Source of the DNA: CAMBRQ01 sp945870325
Lineage (GTDB): Bacteria > Bacillota > Clostridia > Lachnospirales > Lachnospiraceae
DNA: 64,000 bases
Direction of reading: 5' to 3'
NCBI RefSeq assembly: GCF_050313795.1
Contig: NZ_JBNPMC010000014.1
Location: forward strand, 1 to 64,000
The notes under the pieces are model-generated. The model saw only the letters and a list, made by a program, of their open reading frames with translations, was not told the DNA's origin and ran no database searches. This document shows, in pieces, positions 54,983 to 62,474 of the stretch; the stretch's first letter is position 1; the number at the start of each line of letters is the position of its first letter. Made by a program: the position numbers and the translations under genes.

Positions 54983-55162
54983 ATGACGTTTCAAGATGAA
55001 TTTCCAATCGGCTTTACTATGTCTCTTGCACAGCATACCGATATCCTCACACAATTCGCTTCTCTCTCTCCTGAAGAACAGCAGAGAATCGTAGATGGTT
55101 CCCGCCAGATGAAAAGCCGTAAAGAAATGCAGAATTATGTAGAAAATATGTTTCAGGGATAG
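54983..55162 (+). CDS. Small hypothetical protein (59 residues)
   Basis: A 59-residue frame from the ATG at 54983, which follows CGAGGTGATAATGTC. It is helical and charged (SLSPEEQQRIVDGSRQMKSRKEMQNYVENMF). No domain recognised. It is transcribed alone, between the YibE/F gene and the convergent M23 peptidase gene, and its ribosome-binding site makes it more than a chance frame. Confidence 0.6.
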   Translation: MTFQDEFPIGFTMSLAQHTDILTQFASLSPEEQQRIVDGSRQMKSRKEMQNYVENMFQG

Positions 55163-55213
55163 ATTGCTCTATCCCTGATTCTCTCTGCCTCTAAGCCTAT
55201 CTGTCTCTAATAT

Positions 55214-56365
55214 TCATTTTGTCTTGCCTTCTTCTTCCTCAGATGTGTCTATGGTCTTATGTGTTTTTGCATACTCATTCACAAATGGATCTTTAATCTG
55301 GTAGATCCGTGTCCACTCCTTGGTATCATCATTACGTTCCACCTCCGACTGATGCTGATATAAGAACTTCACCAGTTCATACCCACTCACCCAGATCTCA
55401 TTATTACCATCCCTCTGTGATTCATCAAAGATCAACTGCAATCCAAAATGCAGATGATATTCATCAATATTATTGACATTCTCTTCTGTACTATAACCGG
55501 TTCTTCCTATATACCCAATCACATCTCCCGCCTGAATGATATCCCCTTTTTCCAGTCCTTCCGCATAGGGACGGTTCTGCCTGAGATGTGCATAGTAGTA
55601 ATAACGCTTCCCGTCAAAACTATTGATTCCGATACGCCATCCTCCATACTGATTCCAGCCAAGTTCTGCCACATATCCCGACTCAACCGCAATCACCGGT
55701 GTTCCTACCTGCCCCATCATATCATGTCCCAGATGATTCCTCTTATACCCGTAACTTCTGGATACGCCAAAATCATCATAATCCGAATAGGGAAATCCTT
55801 TCGCAATTGGATGAAACGCTTTCAAACCATATACATTCTTCCATACGGTCTGTGTTCCCGTCTGTTTTGCCTCCTTTGAAGCTTTTCCTGCTTCGTCATC
55901 ATTTTCACCTACGGGCTGCGTAACTGTTTCAACTGCGAACTCACCGACCATACCATCTAATACCGCACCATAGGCTTCCCGGTAATAGGCATAATACTGC
56001 ATATCCTTCGTCAATTCTTCCATTGCCTTCTCCCCCTCTGACAGCGTCCCGGCAAGTTCCTCCATATCTGCCTCCTGATACTGTGTAAAATCCCCGCCGT
56101 ATTTCGCCCCAAGATATGCCAGAAGATCAACCCAGTTCAGATGAACCTCGTTATGATATGTATCCAGATCATATTGATAAGCCTTCTTCATTGCATCACA
56201 CGTCACTTTGAATTCCACCCACTTAATATAATCTTGCGATTCCTCCCCTTCCTCTGTCTCTTCAACTGCCATGCTATTCGTTGGAACTGTATTCCCTCCG
56301 TAGTTCAAGATTCCAAGTCCTGCAATTATGACACATAAAAATAGTACGATTGTATGCCTTTTCAT
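55214..56365 (-). CDS. M23 family metallopeptidase, membrane-anchored
   Basis: A 383-residue protein with an N-terminal signal anchor (about 4-22), a helical region of unknown role (about 45-145) and an M23 peptidase domain at about 205-310. The zinc ligands are in HLGHD (His211, Asp215), with HLHF (His304 and His306) and His260 in YYYAHLRQN. The fold is complete. It probably cleaves peptidoglycan cross-bridges outside the membrane. It is a stand-alone gene with a modest ribosome-binding site, and a gene-free kilobase lies upstream. Confidence 0.9.
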   Translation of the reverse strand: MKRHTIVLFLCVIIAGLGILNYGGNTVPTNSMAVEETEEGEESQDYIKWVEFKVTCDAMKKAYQYDLDTYHNEVHLNWVDLLAYLGAKYGGDFTQYQEADMEELAGTLSEGEKAMEELTKDMQYYAYYREAYGAVLDGMVGEFAVETVTQPVGENDDEAGKASKEAKQTGTQTVWKNVYGLKAFHPIAKGFPYSDYDDFGVSRSYGYKRNHLGHDMMGQVGTPVIAVESGYVAELGWNQYGGWRIGINSFDGKRYYYYAHLRQNRPYAEGLEKGDIIQAGDVIGYIGRTGYSTEENVNNIDEYHLHFGLQLIFDESQRDGNNEIWVSGYELVKFLYQHQSEVERNDDTKEWTRIYQIKDPFVNEYAKTHKTIDTSEEEEGKTK

Positions 56366-56445
56366 TCGATATTCCCCGAATCATCATATTTACTCTCGTA
56401 ATTAACTTATGCTGGTTGGGAGGGATGCATGCCTTGGAAGGGGGA

Positions 56446-56762
56446 ATTTTGTTTGTGAAGAGTTGTTTGTAAGGTGTACGGCAGAGAGGGGCAGTATGGG
56501 CGTTCACATCCGACTCCAATCGCCTACAATCCGTAAGTTCAAAAGAGGGCTGAAATTAGGCATCGACTATAGCGGACGCAAAATCTTGATGATTTTCCGC
56601 CCACGATAGTCTGGACTTCTGTACTGGTAGTACAGAAGCCCTCCTGATTTCAGCCCTCTTTTTCACTAACGGCTTGTGCGGCTCTTCTACGGATGTGAAC
56701 GCCCATACTGTCCCTCTCTGCCTGACATTCTTATGTGTGACTCTTCACGAACGTGGAGGATT
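56446..56762 (-). repeat. Structured repeat element E2 (inverted relative to E1 and E3)
   Basis: This has the same plan as E1 and E3 when read on the minus strand. The outer stem pairs 56481-56513 with 56691-56723 (33 positions, one mismatch) and continues weakly outward. Internal-loop motifs are GCCGTTAGTGAAA and TTCAA...TTACGGATTGTAGGCGA, almost identical to E3. The middle stem is 56543-56561/56644-56662 (19 bp, one mismatch). The X hairpin (56615-56625/56631-56641) has loop TACCA on the minus strand. The Y hairpin has GACTAT/ATAGTC at its base and a long upper stem. No protein is encoded. Confidence 0.8.
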
Positions 56763-57125
56763 CCTGGCGGGGTGCATGGGAGCGGCATTGGATGAATAAC
56801 AGATTGAGAGTGGAACGAATTAGTATTCATGAAGTAAACAGGAATTTTGTGATTAAGACACAGATTAATGAAAGTAATATGCTTTGTCTGCAATTTTTTG
56901 TCATTGTATATAGCAGATGCATTTTTCTAAATTAGTTAACAGGTATGCGCATAGACCGGCTTGTGATCTGCACTGTATTACATACCGTAGAACAAGTTTT
57001 CCTGCGCTAAGGTATGTAAAATCACAGGAAAAAGAGCAATGTAAATCCGCTTCCCTTAATAGATAACCCCAAACAGATACCAGCCAACACCACCCACACC
57101 CACCTTCACCAGGAATCCCCCCCAG
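56763..57125. other. Spacer between E2 and E3
   Basis: No convincing gene. The best structure is an imperfect hairpin at 56962-57026: TGTGAT, then TTACATACC, paired with GGTATGTAA and ATCACA. Just before E3 is a C-rich run (57091-57122). Sequence next to E2 and E3 (CACCAGGAATCC- or GCCAGGAATCC-like) is shared on both inner sides. Confidence 0.5.
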
Positions 57126-57423
57126 TTTAGAAAGAGTTACCTCCAAAGAATGTCAGGCATAGAGGGCAGATGGGGCGATTCCATGCCGTAAAAGAGCCGT
57201 ACAAGCCGTTAGTGAAAGAGAGGCAGAAAACCAGGATGAATTCTGTGCCACCAGCACAGAATTCAAGAATGTTTGAGCCTGAAAAATCTTCAGATTTTCT
57301 CCGGTGAATACATTCGGTTCCTGATTTTCTGCCTCTCTTGAACTTACGGATTGTAGGCGACTGGCCCCGGTATGGAACCGCCCCATCTGTCCTCTATGCC
57401 GTACACCTTTACCTAACTCTTAA
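57126..57423 (+). repeat. Structured repeat element E3
   Basis: The outer stem pairs 57156-57188 with 57368-57400 (33 positions; two G-T wobbles and one mismatch). Internal loop left has AAGAGCCGTACAAGCCGTTA and right has TTACGGATTGTAGGCGA. The middle stem is 57216-57236/57319-57339 (21 positions, one mismatch). X hairpin: TGAATTCTGTGC (57237-57248) with its exact complement at 57254-57265, loop CACCA. Y hairpin: GAATGT/ACATTC at the base, then an upper stem with a TTCA-type loop. It lies just after the pflA stop (read from the minus strand). No protein is encoded. Confidence 0.8.
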
Positions 57424-57439
57424 TAAACTAAATTCCCCT

Positions 57440-58165
57440 CTACCTCTCCAGAATCCTCTTCGCATTCCCCACCCGTTCTTTCGTTGGCGGTTCAATCCCT
57501 TCAAGCGGATATTCCATCCCCAATTCTTTCCATTTGTATACACCCAGAGTATGATACGGCAGTACTTCCACCTTCTCCACATTATCAAGTGTAGAGATGA
57601 ATTCATGAAGTTTTTCAAGATATTCATCCTTATCACTTCGCTCTGGCACCAGGACATGGCGAATCCATACCGGTTTTTGGATCTCGTTAAGATATCTTGC
57701 CAACTCCAGGATATTTGCATTGGTCTGTCCGGTCAATATCTTATGCTGCTCGTCGTCAATATGCTTAATATCCAGAAGTATCAGATCCGTATATTTCATA
57801 AGTTCCTGGAATTTGTCAAAGAACGGTTCCTCTTTGGTGAATGGATTGCCACTTGTATCAAGTGTTGTATGAATTCCTTTTTCTTTAGCTTTCTTGAATA
57901 ATTCTAATAAAAAGTCTATCTGTAGAAGTGGTTCTCCCCCACTGACGGTAATACCGCCCTCACTTTTCCAGTAAGAGCGGTATCTTAATGCTTTTGTTAT
58001 CAGTTCATCCGCAGTATAAGGAGTTCCCGAATGCATATTCCAGGTATCCGGATTATGACAGAACTGGCAGCGCATGGTGCATCCTGTCAAGAAGATCAGA
58101 TACCGGACTCCCGGTCCGTCTACAGAGCCAAAACTTTCCAAAGAATGTATATATCCTTTTGTCAT
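57440..58165 (-). CDS. pflA: Pyruvate formate-lyase activating enzyme
   Basis: A 241-residue radical-SAM enzyme that makes the glycyl radical on PflB. The start at 58165 follows AAAGGAGC; an upstream in-frame frame is longer but without a ribosome-binding site. The cluster motif is GCTMRCQFC (Cys29, Cys33, Cys36), with GGITVSGGEPLLQ as the SAM-binding glycine-rich region. No ferredoxin-like insertion is present, as expected for PflA. It lies after pflB, with a tandem repeat in the spacer. Confidence 0.96.
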   Translation of the reverse strand: MTKGYIHSLESFGSVDGPGVRYLIFLTGCTMRCQFCHNPDTWNMHSGTPYTADELITKALRYRSYWKSEGGITVSGGEPLLQIDFLLELFKKAKEKGIHTTLDTSGNPFTKEEPFFDKFQELMKYTDLILLDIKHIDDEQHKILTGQTNANILELARYLNEIQKPVWIRHVLVPERSDKDEYLEKLHEFISTLDNVEKVEVLPYHTLGVYKWKELGMEYPLEGIEPPTKERVGNAKRILER

Positions 58166-58224
58166 AGTATTTGCTCCTTTATGATATTCAAACTCCATTT
58201 TACAAAATCTTGACCCCATCAAGC

Positions 58225-58288
58225 CTTAACTATTTGAAGTCTTGACTATACGAAATCTTAACTATATGAAGTTTTGACCAGACCAGAT
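58225..58288. repeat. 16-bp tandem repeat, about four units, between pflB and pflA
   Basis: Three clear units (CTTAACTATTTGAAGT, CTTGACTATACGAAAT, CTTAACTATATGAAGT) and a diverged fourth (58273-58288). The period is exactly 16. It lies in the untranslated gap between two cotranscribed genes. Confidence 0.65.
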
Positions 58289-58317
58289 CATTTTATACAA
58301 TAATCCAGTCACACAGA

Positions 58318-60570
58318 TTACATCTCAGCGTGGCAGGTTCTTGCAATAACGTCTAACTGCTGCTCACGAGTCAGGTCAATGAATTTAACCGCATATCCGG
58401 ATACACGGATTGTAAAGTTCGCATACTCTGGCTTTTCCGGATGCTCCATAGCATCAATCAGTTTCTCTGTACCGAATACATTTACATTCAGATGGTGAGC
58501 GCCCTGTGCAAAATATCCATCCATTACATTCACAAGGTTGTCTACACGCTCTTCGTCACTGTGTCCCAATGCGCCTGGGCTAATGGTCTGTGTATTAGAG
58601 ATACCATCAAGAGCCAGCTCGTATGGCAATTTTGCCACGGAGTTCAAGGATGCAAGGAGGCCATTCTTCTCTGCACCATAGGATGGGTTCGCACCTGGTG
58701 ACAGTGGCTCTCCTGCTTTTCTTCCATCCGGAAGTGATCCGGTCGCCTTACCATATACAACGTTAGATGTGATCGTAAGGATAGAAGTTGTAGGTTCAGA
58801 ATTTCTGTATGTATGGCATTTTCTCAGTTTATGCATAAATGTCTTCAGAAGTTTGATTGCGATATCATCTGCTCTGTCGTCATCATTACCATATCTTGGG
58901 AATTCTCCCTCTGTCTCAAAGTCAACTGCCAGTCCATTTTCATCACGAATTACTTTTACCTTCGCATACTTGATGGCGCTTAAGGAGTCAACTACATGTG
59001 AGAATCCTGCAATGCCTGTAGCGAATGTACGTCTTACATTGGTATCGATCAGAGCCATCTCTGCTGCTTCGTAGTTATATTTGTCATGCATATAGTGGAT
59101 CATATTCAAGGTATCTACATATAACTTAGACAGCCAGTCCATCATTGCGTCGTAACGCTCCATTACTTCATCATAATCAAGGTACTCTGAAGTAATTGGC
59201 TTATAAGCCGGTGATACCTGCTGCTTTGTCTTCTCATCCACACCACCGTTAATTGCATATAACAAACATTTCGCAAGGTTCGCACGTGCTCCAAAGAACT
59301 GAATCTCTTTTCCTGTCTCAGTTGCAGATACACAGCAGCAGATACTGTAATCATCCCCCCATACCGGACGCATTACATCATCATTTTCATACTGGATAGA
59401 ACTTGTGGTTACAGAGATGAATGATGCATATTTCTTAAAGTTTGCAGGCAATTTCGGCGAATACAATACTGTTAAGTTCGGTTCTGGTGACGGTCCCATA
59501 TTCTCTAATGTATGAAGGAAACGATAGTCATTCTTCGTTACCATAGAACGTCCATCCATTCCAAGACCTGCCACTTCCAGTGTAGCCCATACCGGGTCAC
59601 CTGAGAAGAGTTCGTTGTAAGAAGGAATTCTTGCAAACTTCACCATACGGAACTTCATAACCATGTGATCGATCAGTTCCTGTGCCTCAGACTCGGTAAT
59701 AGTACCATTCTTCAAATCTCTTTCAATATAAACATCAAGGAAGGTAGATACACGACCTACACTCATAGCTGCACCATTCTGAGTCTTGATCGCTGCAAGG
59801 TATCCGAAGTACAGCCACTGTGCTGCTTCTTTCGCATCTTTTGCCGGCTGGGAGATATCGTATCCATAGACGGCTGCCATTTCCTTCATCTGCTCCAGGG
59901 CACGAATCTGATCAGCCACCTCTTCACGAAGACGGAAATCCGTTCCCTTCATGCCATGTCTTGCATAACGGTCAAAATCATAATGTTTCTTTTCAATCAG
60001 GAAATCAATTCCGTATAATGCAACACGACGATAATCACCAACGATACGTCCACGTCCGTATGTATCCGGAAGACCTGTGATAATCTTATTATGGCGCGCC
60101 TTCTTCATCTCTGGTGTGTAGATATCGAATACGCCCTGATTGTGTGTTTTATGGTATTTGGTAAATATCTCGTGTAATTTTTCACTTGGCTGATATCCAT
60201 AAGTAGTACAAGCCTTTTCAGCCATTGTGATACCGCCATATGGCATAAATGCTCTTTTTAACGGCTTGTCTGTCTGAAGACCTACGACCTTCTCCAAATC
60301 TTTCATATCCTCATCTATATATCCTGGACCATATGCAGTAAGACCAGATACTACTTCTGTCTCCATATCCAGAACGCCGCCTTTTGCGCGCTCCTCTTTC
60401 TGCAATTCCTGCAATTTGCCCCATAATTTACTCGTTGCCTCTGTCGGACCCTCCAGGAATGATTCATCACCTTCATACGGGGTGTAATTACACTGAATAA
60501 AATCACGAACATCTACGGATTCTTTCCAGTTTCTTCCTGTGAATCCTGCCCACTGTTCAAAATGTGCCAT
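58318..60570 (-). CDS. pflB: Formate C-acetyltransferase (pyruvate formate-lyase)
   Basis: A 750-residue glycyl-radical enzyme splitting pyruvate with CoA to acetyl-CoA and formate, the main anaerobic pyruvate route. The active-site cysteine pair is in ICCCVSATETGKEIQFFGARANLAK, and the radical glycine (Gly725) is in RVSGYAVKFIDLTREQQ near the C-terminus. Full length. The promoter is at 60615-60643. It is cleaved on the radical site by oxygen, so strict anaerobiosis is implied. Confidence 0.97.
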   Translation of the reverse strand: MAHFEQWAGFTGRNWKESVDVRDFIQCNYTPYEGDESFLEGPTEATSKLWGKLQELQKEERAKGGVLDMETEVVSGLTAYGPGYIDEDMKDLEKVVGLQTDKPLKRAFMPYGGITMAEKACTTYGYQPSEKLHEIFTKYHKTHNQGVFDIYTPEMKKARHNKIITGLPDTYGRGRIVGDYRRVALYGIDFLIEKKHYDFDRYARHGMKGTDFRLREEVADQIRALEQMKEMAAVYGYDISQPAKDAKEAAQWLYFGYLAAIKTQNGAAMSVGRVSTFLDVYIERDLKNGTITESEAQELIDHMVMKFRMVKFARIPSYNELFSGDPVWATLEVAGLGMDGRSMVTKNDYRFLHTLENMGPSPEPNLTVLYSPKLPANFKKYASFISVTTSSIQYENDDVMRPVWGDDYSICCCVSATETGKEIQFFGARANLAKCLLYAINGGVDEKTKQQVSPAYKPITSEYLDYDEVMERYDAMMDWLSKLYVDTLNMIHYMHDKYNYEAAEMALIDTNVRRTFATGIAGFSHVVDSLSAIKYAKVKVIRDENGLAVDFETEGEFPRYGNDDDRADDIAIKLLKTFMHKLRKCHTYRNSEPTTSILTITSNVVYGKATGSLPDGRKAGEPLSPGANPSYGAEKNGLLASLNSVAKLPYELALDGISNTQTISPGALGHSDEERVDNLVNVMDGYFAQGAHHLNVNVFGTEKLIDAMEHPEKPEYANFTIRVSGYAVKFIDLTREQQLDVIARTCHAEM

Positions 60571-60614
60571 TGCGTTTTCTCCCTTCTCTAAGTTGTTTTA
60601 CATTTTTCTCGCAC

Positions 60615-60666
60615 AGTATACCATCTTGTTAACAAAATATCAATAGGCATCCTGATAATCATTATC
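60615..60666 (-). promoter_or_regulatory. pflB promoter with palindromes in and above it
   Basis: Minus-strand TTGATA (60643-60638), 17 bases, TATACT (60620-60615). The spacer contains the perfect palindrome TTGTTAACAA (60626-60635), which resembles the core of a Rex site but is shorter than the 18-bp consensus. About 10 bases above the minus-35 is the perfect palindrome GATAATGATTATC (60654-60666), similar to a Fur- or PerR-type box. Confidence 0.5.
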
Positions 60667-60705
60667 GTTTATCCCATTGTATTGAATTTTGTGCAATTCT
60701 CCAGT

Positions 60706-60785
60706 GGGGACGGGGGAAAACTCAAAATCCCCCGTCCCCAATTCAATTTGCCCTGTCCCTTTTTGAAATCCCCCTGTCCCTTTTC
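60706..60785. repeat. REP-like interspersed element B
   Basis: GGGGACGGGGGA (60706-60717) is paired with TCCCCCGTCCCC (60728-60739), followed by two units with TTGCCCTGTCCCTTTTT and CCCCCTGTCCCTTTT. Similar in layout to element A at 49536. It lies upstream of pflB and downstream of yajC. Confidence 0.65.
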
Positions 60786-60794
60786 TAATTCATC

Positions 60795-60826
60795 AAAAAA
60801 GAGAATCCTTCTCCAGGATTCTCTTC
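60795..60826 (-). terminator. Intrinsic terminator after yajC
   Basis: GAGAATCC (60801-60808) pairs with GGATTCTC; on the minus strand the stem is followed by six T residues. It lies about 40 bases after the yajC stop. Confidence 0.8.
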
Positions 60827-60866
60827 ATCATCTTACTCTAACCTTCCTATGCCAGGTACAGTCTGC

Positions 60867-61172
60867 TTACTCAGCAGATGCCTTCTCAACCTGAGCGATT
60901 GCTGCCTTCTGCATTGGAATACGGCAGTTTCTGTTGCTTCCAAATTCTACGATTACGTCGTCATCGCTAATATCAATAATAACTCCATAAAATCCGCTTG
61001 TTGTCAATACGGTATCGCCTACTTCCATATCGGAAATCATTGATTGAACTCTCTTCTGCTCCTTTTTCTGTGGTCTGATAAATATGAACCAGAAGCCTCC
61101 GAAGATAACTGCATATACGACAATCAGTAACGCCCAACTTCCTCCTGCGCTTTGTGCTGCTAATGTGTACAT
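60867..61172 (-). CDS. yajC: Preprotein translocase subunit YajC
   Basis: A 101-residue protein with one transmembrane helix (about 12-32, ALLIVVYAVIFGGFWFIFI), then RPQKKEQKRVQSMISDMEVGDTVLTTSGFYGVI, the family signature. It is an accessory of the SecDF complex. It follows tgt with 114 bases between, and has its own promoter and terminator. Confidence 0.95.
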   Translation of the reverse strand: MYTLAAQSAGGSWALLIVVYAVIFGGFWFIFIRPQKKEQKRVQSMISDMEVGDTVLTTSGFYGVIIDISDDDVIVEFGSNRNCRIPMQKAAIAQVEKASAE

Positions 61173-61209
61173 AATTAATTCCTCCTAAATATCTTTAAAC
61201 ACTATTGCT

Positions 61210-61238
61210 ATCATACACAATAATACAATTTTCATCAA
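61210..61238 (-). promoter_or_regulatory. Promoter of yajC
   Basis: Minus-strand TTGATG (61238-61233), 17 bases, TATGAT (61215-61210), about 38 bases before the yajC ATG, which follows AGGAGGA. Confidence 0.55.
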
Positions 61239-61286
61239 GTAATTTTCTTGAATTCATTGTTTTTTTATATATCTTTTTCTTGATTC

Positions 61287-62420
61287 TTATATCTCCTGAC
61301 CAGTTACTCCTGCGATTTTTCTCGCTTTATACTCCTTGTAGCGTCCCTCTTCAATCGCCTCTCTGATCTCCTCCATCATCGTATTGTAGAAATACAGATT
61401 ATGCAGCACGCACAAGCGCATTCCTAACATCTCTTTTGCTTTCAGCAGATGACGGATATAGGCTCTGGAATAAGTACGACATGCAGGGCACTGGCATCCT
61501 TCTTCAATCGGACGGTCATCCAGTTCATACTTTGCATTAAACAGATTCAACTTGCCGTGATTCGTATATACATGTCCGTGACGTCCGTTACGACTTGGGT
61601 ATACACAGTCAAAGAAGTCAACGCCTCTGTCGACCCCCTCCAGTATATTCGCCGGAGTACCTACTCCCATTAGATACGTCGGTTTATTCGTCGGAAGATG
61701 CGGCACAACTGCATCCAGAATCCGGTACATCTCCTCATGGGACTCGCCTACAGCCAGACCCCCAATCGCATAACCATCCAAATCCAATTCTGCGATCTCC
61801 TTGGCATGACGTACACGGATATCCTCATAGATTCCCCCCTGATTGATTCCGAACAACAACTGCTGCTTATTAATCGTATCCGGCAGCCCGTTCAGCCGGT
61901 TCATCTCCTTCTTGCACCGAACCAGCCACCGCGTCGTCCGGTCAACAGAATTCTCGATATAGTCCCTGTCTGCCACACTGGAAGGACATTCATCAAATGC
62001 CATGGCGATCGTAGATGCCAGATTCGATTGAATCTGCATACTCTCTTCCGGTCCCATGAATATCTTCCTTCCATCAATATGGGAGTTAAAATACACCCCT
62101 TCTTCTTTAATTCTTCGAAGCCCTGCCAGAGAAAAGACCTGGAACCCGCCCGAATCCGTCAGGATCGGCTTGTCCCAGACCATGAATCTGTGGAGTCCCC
62201 CCAACTTCTTCACCACTTCATCGCCCGGACGGACATGAAGATGATAAGTATTAGAAAGTTCCACCTGTGTCTTAATCTCCTGTAAATCCGTGGTAGAGAC
62301 AGCACCTTTTATCGCTGCCGCCGTTCCCACATTCATAAATACAGGGGTCTCAATGACCCCATGTACCGTATGCAATCTACCTCTCTTGGCAAGGCCATCT
62401 CTCTTCACTAACTCGTACAT
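61287..62420 (-). CDS. tgt: Queuine tRNA-ribosyltransferase
   Basis: A 377-residue enzyme exchanging guanine for a queuine precursor at position 34 of certain tRNAs. LTDSGGFQVFSLAGLRRIKEEGVYFNSHIDG (catalytic Asp and substrate loop), AMAFDECPSS, and the zinc ligands CQCPACRTYSRAYIRHL are visible. Full length. No queA is seen; it usually lies just upstream, beyond the L,D-transpeptidase gene or outside the window. It precedes yajC in the usual order. Confidence 0.96.
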   Translation of the reverse strand: MYELVKRDGLAKRGRLHTVHGVIETPVFMNVGTAAAIKGAVSTTDLQEIKTQVELSNTYHLHVRPGDEVVKKLGGLHRFMVWDKPILTDSGGFQVFSLAGLRRIKEEGVYFNSHIDGRKIFMGPEESMQIQSNLASTIAMAFDECPSSVADRDYIENSVDRTTRWLVRCKKEMNRLNGLPDTINKQQLLFGINQGGIYEDIRVRHAKEIAELDLDGYAIGGLAVGESHEEMYRILDAVVPHLPTNKPTYLMGVGTPANILEGVDRGVDFFDCVYPSRNGRHGHVYTNHGKLNLFNAKYELDDRPIEEGCQCPACRTYSRAYIRHLLKAKEMLGMRLCVLHNLYFYNTMMEEIREAIEEGRYKEYKARKIAGVTGQEI

Positions 62421-62474
62421 GACCTTCTCCTTATCTTTTACTTATTACTATATTCTTCTAATTACTATATTCTT

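Noticed and set aside
25552..57423. E1, E2 and E3 as ordinary transcription terminators
   Set aside because: They are far longer than needed, lack a clear T-run, occur in different orientations relative to genes, and keep conserved loop sequence.
56366..57439. Small genes in the kilobase between the M23 peptidase and pflA
   Set aside because: Frames of 60-80 codons exist but coincide with palindrome arms, lack ribosome-binding sites and show no domain.
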